Part shown: in pieces, positions 25,930 through 33,153 of the stretch | How positions within the stretch are numbered: position 1 is the first letter of the stretch | Layout of the letters: the number at the start of each line of letters is the position of its first letter | NCBI GenBank assembly: GCA_010906965.1 | Contig: JAAFHB010000031.1 | Coordinates: 1-33,153 of the forward strand | Length of the DNA stretch: 33,153 nt | Direction of reading: 5' to 3' | From: Mariniphaga sp. | GTDB taxonomy: Bacteria > Bacteroidota > Bacteroidia > Bacteroidales > Prolixibacteraceae | Program-made: the position numbers and the translations under genes | The notes under the pieces: generated by a model | Databases searched by the model: none | What the model saw: the letters and a program-made list of their open reading frames with translations, nothing else | Told to the model about the DNA's origin: nothing

Positions 25930-27615
25930 ATGCATAAAAGTCTGGCAATATTTCTCTTAGGTGGATTACTTTCAACAACACACATTGCAATTGGTCAAAA
26001 AACCAGTTACCTGATTGATATTGACAAATTGTACATCGATGCCACCGATCAAGCTTACAAAAACATTAAACCTGGTGATACACTATTATTTGCAGCCGGA
26101 AATCGCGACTATCTATTAATTAAAAATTTCCAGGGCCAACCGGGAAAACCAATTGTGATGATGAATACAGGTGGTGAAATTATCATCGATACCGATCATT
26201 ACTATGGAATATCCATCCAGAATTGCCGTTATTTTAAATTTACAGGTACAGGAGACCCAAATAAGACTTACGGTATTCAGATAAAAAGAGTTGCAAATGG
26301 TGGCGGAATTGGGATTGGCGATTTAAGCTCTGACTTTGAACTCGACCACGTTTCGGTTGAGAACTGTTTAATTGGTGGTATCTACGCTAAAACAGATCCT
26401 GATTGTTCTTTAACTTCCGTCAGGAGTGCTTTTACTCAATATAATACCAATATTCACGACAACTATATTGCGAATGTTGGCAACGAAGGATTGTATGTTG
26501 GAAGTTCAAGCTATTGGGGGCAAACTGTGAATTGTAATGGAAATGACATGGTCCTGATGCCTGGTTTACTCGAAGGGGTAAAAATCTACAACAACATCAT
26601 CAGGTATTCTGGTTGGGATGGCATTCAGGTAAGTTCTGCCTCCAAAAATTGTCAGATATATAACAATACTGTGCTGTTCGACAGTCAATCGGAGACAGAT
26701 TCACAGATGTCCGGGATATTAATTGGAGGTGGCTCAAAATGTGATTGTTATAACAATTATATCAGTCAGGGCAAAGGAGATGGAATCGAAAGCCATGGTT
26801 TAGGTGGTTATCGTATATTCAACAATATAATCTTTGATGCAGGCCTCAGTTTTAAACCAAATGATATTACCCTGATGAAGTACGGTATTTTTGTGACTGA
26901 TATTTCGGTTCAAAAGGACTCGTCCTTTTACATTCAGCACAATGATATTATCAACCCTAAATCGGAAGGTATCAGATTTTCAAGTATTAAGAGTAAAAAT
27001 AACCTGATAGCTTCCAACGTAATCATCAATCCTGGGAATTTCGATTACTACGCAAACGGGAATACCAGTTTCACTGGAAACGACGCTTACATTATGTTTC
27101 AGTACACTCAATCAGAAGCGATTATCAAAAATAACTATTTGGCACGAAATGCCAATTCCGTAGGTTTTTCATCAACAAATATGCAATTGCCCTTTGATTT
27201 CAAATTAGTTGCAGGTTCTCCGCTGATTGACGGTGCAGATATCGATAAAAATATTAGCTTTGATTTTTCAGGTTTTACTCGACCTTACGGAGTAAAGTCA
27301 GATATTGGCGCCTTTGAATACGATTTTGCAACGCCGGTTGAAATCCGGCCAATTGTAGCTGATAATTTGATCAGGCTATTGCAAAATCCTGTGAAAGACT
27401 TTCTATTCATCAAATTACCTAAAAATTCGGATTCTGTTATTTATCTAAAAGTTTTCGATCTGAACGGTAAATTAATTCTTCAACTAAAACAATCGGATCT
27501 GTCTATTGGAAACCAGGTTATTCTGGCAAATGTTTCGCAAATAGTTCCTGGAGTATATGTTTACACAATTCGAGTTGGTGAAAATATAAGTTCAGGTAAG
27601 TTTTTAAAATTTTAG
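25930..27615 (+). CDS. Secreted parallel beta-helix protein with type IX secretion C-terminal domain
   Basis: 561 residues. A signal peptide (about 1-22) ends before Gln-Lys-Thr. The body (60-460) is a right-handed parallel beta-helix of pectate-lyase type, with many 'N.I.....GI.......n..I.nN.i' turns such as GVKIYNNIIRYSGWDGIQVS and DCYNNYISQGKGDGIESHG, and the closing SPLIDGADI ... DIGAFEYDF seen in such proteins. Residues about 475-561 form a Por-type sorting tail (NLIRLLQNPVKDFL, LKVFDLNGKLIL, VPGVYVYTIRVG, GKFLKF), so the protein should cross the outer membrane through type IX secretion and become surface-bound or released. It may bind, cut or epimerise the polymer made by this locus. 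No catalytic residues can be assigned with confidence. Confidence 0.87.
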   Translation: MHKSLAIFLLGGLLSTTHIAIGQKTSYLIDIDKLYIDATDQAYKNIKPGDTLLFAAGNRDYLLIKNFQGQPGKPIVMMNTGGEIIIDTDHYYGISIQNCRYFKFTGTGDPNKTYGIQIKRVANGGGIGIGDLSSDFELDHVSVENCLIGGIYAKTDPDCSLTSVRSAFTQYNTNIHDNYIANVGNEGLYVGSSSYWGQTVNCNGNDMVLMPGLLEGVKIYNNIIRYSGWDGIQVSSASKNCQIYNNTVLFDSQSETDSQMSGILIGGGSKCDCYNNYISQGKGDGIESHGLGGYRIFNNIIFDAGLSFKPNDITLMKYGIFVTDISVQKDSSFYIQHNDIINPKSEGIRFSSIKSKNNLIASNVIINPGNFDYYANGNTSFTGNDAYIMFQYTQSEAIIKNNYLARNANSVGFSSTNMQLPFDFKLVAGSPLIDGADIDKNISFDFSGFTRPYGVKSDIGAFEYDFATPVEIRPIVADNLIRLLQNPVKDFLFIKLPKNSDSVIYLKVFDLNGKLILQLKQSDLSIGNQVILANVSQIVPGVYVYTIRVGENISSGKFLKF

Positions 27616-27647
27616 TATGTTTAAAAAAAGGACAAACAGAGAAATAT

Positions 27648-30600
27648 ATGAATATCCAAAATAAAATAACATGTATCGTCGTTGGCGAGGGAAATCTACC
27701 ATTACGGTGCATTGGAATTCTCAAAGATCACGGCATCACTATCCAGGCATTGGTTTCGGGAGACGATTGGCTGCTTCATGAGAATGTGGCTGAAAGCTTT
27801 CCTAAATACAGTAATCTTTCTGATCTAACAGTCTTTGAACCGGTTGATTTTATTTTCAGTATCAACAACAGCTTAATCCTCAAGAAGTCATTCACCTCTC
27901 TGGCCAAAATCATGGCAATTAATTATCACGATGCCCCGCTTCCGCGATATGCTGGCATGTACGCAACTAACTGGGCTATATTGAATGGAGAAATGGAACA
28001 TGGCATATCGTGGCACGAGGTGGTTGACAAAATTGATGCCGGTGATATTGTTGCCAGTCAACCACTTCCTGTTATGCCAAACGACACTGCCCTTTCGCTC
28101 AATACGCGATGCTTCGAAGCCGCTTTAAAAAGCTTTGCCGATTTAATCGATTCAATTGTTGAAAACAGATTAACGCCGGTCCCTCAGAATTTGGAAAACC
28201 GAACATATTATCCATATGCTTCACGTCCGGAATCTTTAGGTCTGATAACCCATAAAATGACAGCCAGATCAGCAGATTCCTTGATTCGGGCTACTAATTT
28301 CAGCAGTCATTATGCGAATGAATTTACGCTGCCCTTGCTTTATATTCACAGCGAATACTATATAGTTACAAAAGCATCAGTCGTTTTTGATAAATCAGGA
28401 ATTTCTGGTAAAGTAATTGATTATAAAGGGAAAAGAGGCTTCTATTGTCAGGATGGATTAATTATTCCCGAAATTATTTACGATAAAAACGGCCATAAAA
28501 CCAAAATTGAAGAAATTTTTGGTATTGGTATTCAATTGATAATACCAGATAAAACCATTGCAAACAGTGCCTTAAATTACTTTGGCAATGTGGCTAAATA
28601 TGAACCTTTCTGGCGAAAACAACTTGAAATTGCTGAGTTTTTAACTTGGCCGGTACTGAATGGAGAACATAGTCGATCAATTACAAAATCGAACATAAAT
28701 AATCATTTAATTACCCAACTTGAAGCGCTTTTTCCGGGTCAGCAAATTGATGATATCCTGGTAGCTTCGCTAATGCTTTTCTTTCTTCGGATATCCAACC
28801 AAACATCAGGATCATTAGGATTTGTATCCTCTGAACTACTTCTGAGCATTAAAGAATTCGAGGATTTTTTCAATCCATGGGTGCCGTTCAATGTTGCAAT
28901 TGATAATTCGAATAGCGTAATAGCTGAAGTTGGAAGAATTTCAGGAATAATAAGGAAGGCTGAATTATCTAAAACATTCTTACGCTCAACAAGAATTCGT
29001 TATCCTGAATTACGAGGTAATGCTTCTGATATACCAAACATCATTCTTTCAAAAGCTTCGGTTGAAACTAATTATCAGAATGCTCATAGTATTATTATTA
29101 ATGTTGGAACCGCTGAAATCAGCTTCTGCATGCCTGATAATTCTAATTCTCCAGGCGCAAATTCGTTGGTTGAGAGTTTTGAAATGTTCCTGAATAACAT
29201 CATTCAATCACCTGGTCAGTCGGTTAAACAAATCGGGCTGTTGACTGCTGCAAAAGCACTGGAAATTATACAATCTGTTAATCGGGAGGTTTGTGAGCCC
29301 GTGATCGTAAATGACGTTATAGATCAGTTCTTTGCTGTATCTGTTAAGTATTCCGAACATACTGCTATTTTTGATTCAGGGAAAAGCTATTCTTACAACA
29401 CCTTCGAAATAGATATCGAGAATCTGGCAGCTAAAATATTGATTTTAGGTATTTTGCCTGATCAGATTGTTGCCGTTGCCATCGACCGCACCTACAATTA
29501 TTTTGTAGCAATTATGGCAATACTGCGTTGTGGCGCCAGTTTTCTGCCCATCGATCCGACGATGCCGTCAGAAAGAAAACAGTTTTTCTGTACCGATGCA
29601 AGTGTTTCGCTAATTCTTACTGATCATGCTATTTCAGATTTGGCCGATAGTATTCCGGTACTCAATGTCTCAGAAATAGAGAATTCGGGTCCAAATTATA
29701 ATCAAAAAATTGTTTATAATCCTGATAGTGTAGCCTATATAATTTATACAAGTGGTTCAACCGGAGTTCCGAAGGGTGTAAAAATATCACGAAAGGCGCT
29801 GGCTAATTTCATTTCCGGTGCATTGGGGTTGTACAAAATCACAGATAAAGACCATGTATTGCAGTTTTCGAGTCTTGCTTTTGATGCCAGTATTGAAGAA
29901 ATTTTTGCCTCATTTTGCTCGGGAGCTTCCCTCTATTTACGTACAGCCGAAATGCTATTAGCCGATGAGTTGCTGAATTTTTCGCACATACATCAGATTT
30001 CAGTTTGGGACTTACCCACCGCATTTTGGCGACAAGTCATTCAATCAGAAGCTTACACTGACAAAGATCTTCCGGATAGTTTGAGATTAGTAATCATTGG
30101 CGGTGAAGCTGTATCAACTAATGATGTAGTTTTATGGAATAAACGGGAAACTAAGCACAGGCTGCTTAACACTTATGGACCAACAGAAACGACAGTCGTC
30201 GCACTTGCATACGAAATAAAAACCGGATATAAACCCGAAACGACAGTTCCAATCGGTCAGCCTCTGCCGGGATACAAACTATATATTTCTGATACGAACC
30301 GTCAAATCGTTCCTGAAGGAATTGCAGGCGAACTACTTGTGGCGGGCGAAAGTTTGGCGCTGGGATACCTGAACCGTGAACAGGAACAAAACAAAGCTTT
30401 TATCTGGTTCGAAACTCCTGACAATGGACTTCAACGATGTTATTGCACGGGCGATTTAGTTATAGCCAGTAAAGATGGATTAGTCTATTATCAGGGACGA
30501 GTTGATGCTCAGGTCAAAATACGGGGATTCCGAGTAGAGCCGGGTGAAATTGAGCAACAAATCTGCTCGATGAATGGTGTTGAAACATGTGTCGTTGCTG

Positions 30601-31940
30601 TTTCCGCGAATGCTTTGGGAGAAAAATCGCTCTTTGCCTTTTATACTGAGAAAAATACGGTAACAAATGCGCAAACCATTAAAGATGAATTAAAGAAAAG
30701 GCTGCCGGCATACATGATTCCTGAAATGATTTTAAAAGTTGATGAGATTCCATTAACTGGCAATGGAAAAGTTGATAAAAAATGTCTGATTGGCACGGCA
30801 AAAAGGAAATCACAACAATTGACCAACGAAACAGCAAAACCGACCAACGAAACAGAAGAGTTTGTTCTTAACCTTTGGAAGAAAATTCTTTCAATTGAAG
30901 CAATGGGAATTGATGATGATTTCTTTGATTTAGGTGGCCATTCGTTAAAAGCTGTTCAGTTAATGGCCGAAATTAAAAAACAGAGAGAAATCAATATTCC
31001 ATTGGCTTCGCTGATTCAGAATTCCACAGTTCGCACATTCGCACCACTACTTTATTCGGATAAAAAAGATAGCTTTTGGCAATGTTTGGTCCCCATTCGT
31101 CCAAAAGGAGCCAAAACACCTCTTTTCCTGATTCATGGCGCAGGCCTGAATGTGCTTCTTTATCAATCGCTTACTCATCATTTAAAAGATGACCGCCCTA
31201 TATATGCATTCCAGGCAAAGGGATTGGATGGAAGCAGAGAATTGAGCAATGATATAGAGGAAATGGCAAACGACTACATTGAGGAAATCAAAAAAATTCA
31301 ACCAAATGGCCCGTATATGCTGCTTGGATTCTCACTTGGAGGTTTTATTGCCTACGATATGGCTAAGAAACTGGTGGCTCAAGGTAATGAAGTTGGTTTT
31401 GCCGGAGTTATTGATTCGGTTTCGTCAATGGCCAAACATATCCAATCTTCTTTTGGTCGAAAGCTTTTCAAAATCAAGGTATCATTGATTAAACCAATCT
31501 ATGTTACATGGTTATTGATAAAGGAACCTATGGATGGAAAAAAACAGCTTCTGAAAAATAAATACAAAAGCATACGGTTCTCTATAATCTTCAGACTAAT
31601 TAAACTGGGAATCATGAAAGAAAAAGATCGAAAGATCAAAATCGAAGATGGGCAGCCCATGTTTTTATCGGATAATATAGAGATGGCAATGACAGAGGCA
31701 CTCGAAAAATATGAAATCACTCCTACATCCATTCAGCTGGATTTATTTAGAGCCGGAAAGCCGACATTCTACATTCCAAACAGAAATGATTATGGATGGA
31801 GCAAATTTGCCATGAAAGGGGTTATTGTTCATACATTGCCAAGTGAACACTCCCGAATATTTGCACCACCAAATGACAAACATTTTGCTGAAGTGCTTGA
31901 TCAAAGGTTAGATGAAATTGAATCAAAAACAAAAAAATAA
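27648..31940 (+). CDS. One-module NRPS-like protein: formyltransferase, half condensation, adenylation, carrier, thioesterase
   Basis: 1430 residues. Residues 1-300 are a formyltransferase of the Fmt/ArnA type, with Asn92, His94 and Asp130 in INYHDAPLP and DKIDAGDIV, followed by an Fmt C-terminal-like part. Residues 305-540 match only the C-terminal lobe of a condensation domain, without HHxxxDG. The adenylation domain (550-1050) has YIIYTSGSTGVPKG, NTYGPTE, YCTGDLV, GRVDAQVKIRGFRVEPGEIE and Lys1041 in LTGNGK. The carrier domain has Ser1099 in DLGGHSLKA. The thioesterase has Ser1229 in GFSLGG, Asp1256 and His1401. It should activate one amino acid, hold it on the carrier, perhaps N-formylate it as LgrA's first module does, and release or transfer it. 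A 32-base gap follows the beta-helix gene, and the PPTase gene starts 3 bases after the stop. Confidence 0.9.
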   Translation: MNIQNKITCIVVGEGNLPLRCIGILKDHGITIQALVSGDDWLLHENVAESFPKYSNLSDLTVFEPVDFIFSINNSLILKKSFTSLAKIMAINYHDAPLPRYAGMYATNWAILNGEMEHGISWHEVVDKIDAGDIVASQPLPVMPNDTALSLNTRCFEAALKSFADLIDSIVENRLTPVPQNLENRTYYPYASRPESLGLITHKMTARSADSLIRATNFSSHYANEFTLPLLYIHSEYYIVTKASVVFDKSGISGKVIDYKGKRGFYCQDGLIIPEIIYDKNGHKTKIEEIFGIGIQLIIPDKTIANSALNYFGNVAKYEPFWRKQLEIAEFLTWPVLNGEHSRSITKSNINNHLITQLEALFPGQQIDDILVASLMLFFLRISNQTSGSLGFVSSELLLSIKEFEDFFNPWVPFNVAIDNSNSVIAEVGRISGIIRKAELSKTFLRSTRIRYPELRGNASDIPNIILSKASVETNYQNAHSIIINVGTAEISFCMPDNSNSPGANSLVESFEMFLNNIIQSPGQSVKQIGLLTAAKALEIIQSVNREVCEPVIVNDVIDQFFAVSVKYSEHTAIFDSGKSYSYNTFEIDIENLAAKILILGILPDQIVAVAIDRTYNYFVAIMAILRCGASFLPIDPTMPSERKQFFCTDASVSLILTDHAISDLADSIPVLNVSEIENSGPNYNQKIVYNPDSVAYIIYTSGSTGVPKGVKISRKALANFISGALGLYKITDKDHVLQFSSLAFDASIEEIFASFCSGASLYLRTAEMLLADELLNFSHIHQISVWDLPTAFWRQVIQSEAYTDKDLPDSLRLVIIGGEAVSTNDVVLWNKRETKHRLLNTYGPTETTVVALAYEIKTGYKPETTVPIGQPLPGYKLYISDTNRQIVPEGIAGELLVAGESLALGYLNREQEQNKAFIWFETPDNGLQRCYCTGDLVIASKDGLVYYQGRVDAQVKIRGFRVEPGEIEQQICSMNGVETCVVAVSANALGEKSLFAFYTEKNTVTNAQTIKDELKKRLPAYMIPEMILKVDEIPLTGNGKVDKKCLIGTAKRKSQQLTNETAKPTNETEEFVLNLWKKILSIEAMGIDDDFFDLGGHSLKAVQLMAEIKKQREINIPLASLIQNSTVRTFAPLLYSDKKDSFWQCLVPIRPKGAKTPLFLIHGAGLNVLLYQSLTHHLKDDRPIYAFQAKGLDGSRELSNDIEEMANDYIEEIKKIQPNGPYMLLGFSLGGFIAYDMAKKLVAQGNEVGFAGVIDSVSSMAKHIQSSFGRKLFKIKVSLIKPIYVTWLLIKEPMDGKKQLLKNKYKSIRFSIIFRLIKLGIMKEKDRKIKIEDGQPMFLSDNIEMAMTEALEKYEITPTSIQLDLFRAGKPTFYIPNRNDYGWSKFAMKGVIVHTLPSEHSRIFAPPNDKHFAEVLDQRLDEIESKTKK

Positions 31941-31942
31941 GT

Positions 31943-32620
31943 ATGAAATGGGAAAATTCCGTCAATTTACCGTATCTGAATAAAAATGAAGATGCAATGG
32001 TAATTATTTATGGAACTGACTTTCATATTAATTCACCAACTTTTCCTGAGATACTTACTCATGAAGAATTAATTTATTCAGAAAAATTTAAAAACGGAGG
32101 GCATAAAATATCGTGGCTTTCCTGCAGAGCAACTTTACGATTAATTTTAGGCAATTATCTGAATAAAAATCCGACTGAAGTTGAATTAAAAAAAGGTCGG
32201 TTTGGTAAACTCTATTTGCCTGCAACAGATTTATTTTTTAATGTCAGTCATTCAAACAATGCATTTTTGCTTGGGTTTAGTGTTGGAGGAAGGATCGGCG
32301 TAGATATCGAACTGCTTGATGGGTCTGAAGATCTGAGTTCAATGGTGAGTTATGCATTTTCAGAAGTTGAAGCCAAGTCATGTAATTATGGACAAAAATG
32401 CGAACGATTTACAGAAATATGGACGCTAAAGGAGGCCTTTCTCAAAGCAATCGGTATTGGTCTTGTAGATAAGTTAACAGCAATCACCGTTATCGAGTGC
32501 GAACAGAATGAGATTATGCGTTTAAAATTGAATCAAAAATCATTTATTTGTCCGAATGGAGAAACGGCAAGCATCGTCTACAGGAAAAATAAAACTGTAA
32601 AATTTATCTGGCTGAAATAG
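31943..32620 (+). CDS. Sfp-type 4'-phosphopantetheinyl transferase
   Basis: 225 residues. The Sfp/Gsp family motifs are all present: FFNVSHSNN at 98-106, GVDIELLDG with metal-binding Asp121 and Glu123, and WTLKEAFLKAIGIGL with Trp160, Lys163, Glu164 and Lys168. The length matches the family. It moves the phosphopantetheine arm of CoA to a carrier-protein serine. It starts two bases after the NRPS-like stop codon, so its natural partner is almost surely Ser1099 of that protein. An EPS locus with its own such enzyme implies that the carrier domain is used in the host pathway. Confidence 0.93.
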   Translation: MKWENSVNLPYLNKNEDAMVIIYGTDFHINSPTFPEILTHEELIYSEKFKNGGHKISWLSCRATLRLILGNYLNKNPTEVELKKGRFGKLYLPATDLFFNVSHSNNAFLLGFSVGGRIGVDIELLDGSEDLSSMVSYAFSEVEAKSCNYGQKCERFTEIWTLKEAFLKAIGIGLVDKLTAITVIECEQNEIMRLKLNQKSFICPNGETASIVYRKNKTVKFIWLK

Positions 32621-33063
32621 TTTGGAGCTAAGAATAAGGGAATCGCAAATTGTTATTAATAAAGAAAATATCAGAATCTGATTCCGGAATCATTAAGGTT
32701 GCTCTCCAAATGACTCATTTTAATTTGAATAGAAATACAACTATCGCATTGCATAAAATTGGTTATCAAAGATTAACAATAAATTTAGTTAATTTTATGC
32801 CGTTGCTGATGTCCGAAGAAACGATGTATTGGAAAAGGATTTCAAGAACTCATTAATTTAAATTACAGATTGAATTATTACTCATTTTGAAAGTGATGAA
32901 ACATATTGAACATGGGTTTATTTGACTATTTCTGAGCATTAAACTAAAAATATGTATTTTTTATTGAATTTTGTAAGGCCAATTAGGTCAAAACATTGAA
33001 AAGTTATTGTCTGTTAGATATCAAACGAACATTGATTATGTTACAATTTAAAATCTTAGTAAA
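32621..33063. other. 443-base gap before the sugar dehydrogenase gene, with a possible gene remnant
   Basis: AT-rich DNA between the PPTase stop and the dehydrogenase start. It contains one frame, open from TTG 32650 to the stop at 32854-32856, that may be a broken acetyltransferase gene (separate entry). I see no terminator hairpin and no strict TAnnTTTG promoter. The last 100 bases are very AT-rich and probably hold the promoter of the dehydrogenase. Confidence 0.5.
32650..32856 (+). pseudogene. Possible remnant of a GNAT-like acetyltransferase
   Basis: A 68-codon frame with only a TTG start and no ribosome site. Its middle part, NRNTTIALHKIGYQRL, looks like the C-terminal GNAT pattern (N..(S/A)I.L.EKLGF.R), and the end, MYWKRI, resembles the final strand of such proteins. 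The opening, LLIKKISESDS, could be the start of the same fold with the central CoA-binding part lost. A full GNAT enzyme needs about 140 residues. The resemblance is by eye only, and the frame could be spurious. Confidence 0.2.
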
Positions 33064-33153
33064 ATGAAAGTCGCAATTGTTGGAAGTGGATACGTAGGTC
33101 TGGTAACCGGAACTTGTTTCGCAGAAGTAGGGATCGAAGTCGTGTGCGTTGAC
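33064..33153 (+). CDS. Nucleotide-sugar dehydrogenase (UDP-glucose 6-dehydrogenase type), 5' end only
   Basis: Thirty codons reach the window edge with no stop. The peptide opens [20 protein letters not shown] and continues [10 protein letters not shown]. This is the Rossmann NAD-binding start (GxGYVG) of the UDP-glucose/GDP-mannose dehydrogenase family, and the GYVGLVTG(T)CFAE version is usual in UDP-glucose 6-dehydrogenases (Ugd/TuaD). The enzyme would supply a uronic acid donor for the polysaccharide. The family is certain enough; the exact substrate is not, because only the cofactor site is visible. Confidence 0.85.
   Translation, partial: MKVAIVGSGYVGLVTGTCFAEVGIEVVCVD

Overview
The window comes from a member of the Bacteroidota, probably a Bacteroidales/Marinilabiliales-type bacterium. 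The evidence is the AT-rich DNA, weak or absent Shine-Dalgarno sequences, candidate promoters of the TTTG/TAnnTTTG type, a secreted protein with a type IX secretion C-terminal tail, and the style of the hybrid histidine kinases. Every gene I can support lies on the + strand. There are no rRNA, tRNA, CRISPR or insertion-sequence features.

Layout. (1) 1-3115 is flanking housekeeping DNA: the 3' end of anhydro-N-acetylmuramic acid kinase, a secreted C69-type dipeptidase with a clear terminator, and a small secreted protein of unknown function. (2) 3116-3608 is a 493-base non-coding stretch that probably carries the promoter or control region of the locus behind it. (3) 3609-27615 is a large exopolysaccharide locus. 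It holds a single-domain response regulator, a sugar-phosphate transferase fused to a degenerate receiver, a half-size TolC-like outer-membrane protein, a Wzz/Wzc-like co-polymerase carrying a LysM domain, a flippase, an O-antigen ligase/polymerase-like protein, three GT2 and two GT4-type glycosyltransferases, a hexapeptide acyltransferase, two very large paralogous hybrid histidine kinases, and a type-IX-secreted parallel beta-helix protein. (4) 27648-32620 holds a one-module non-ribosomal peptide synthetase-like protein (formyltransferase, C-terminal half of a condensation domain, adenylation, carrier, thioesterase) and its own Sfp-type phosphopantetheinyl transferase. (5) 33064-33153 is the start of a UDP-glucose/GDP-mannose dehydrogenase gene, cut by the window edge.

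How it may work together. The transferase loads the first sugar-phosphate on undecaprenyl phosphate, the GTs extend it, the flippase exports it, and the ligase/polymerase with the Wzc-like protein makes and moves the polymer. The usual tyrosine-kinase control looks lost, because the cytoplasmic nucleotide-binding domain of the Wzc-like protein has altered Walker A' and B motifs. Control may instead run through the two embedded hybrid kinases, the stand-alone receiver and the pseudo-receiver on the priming transferase. No DNA-binding regulator is seen. The NRPS-like protein suggests that a (possibly N-formylated) amino acid is activated as part of the same pathway, perhaps as a decoration of the polymer. 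That link is inference from gene position only.
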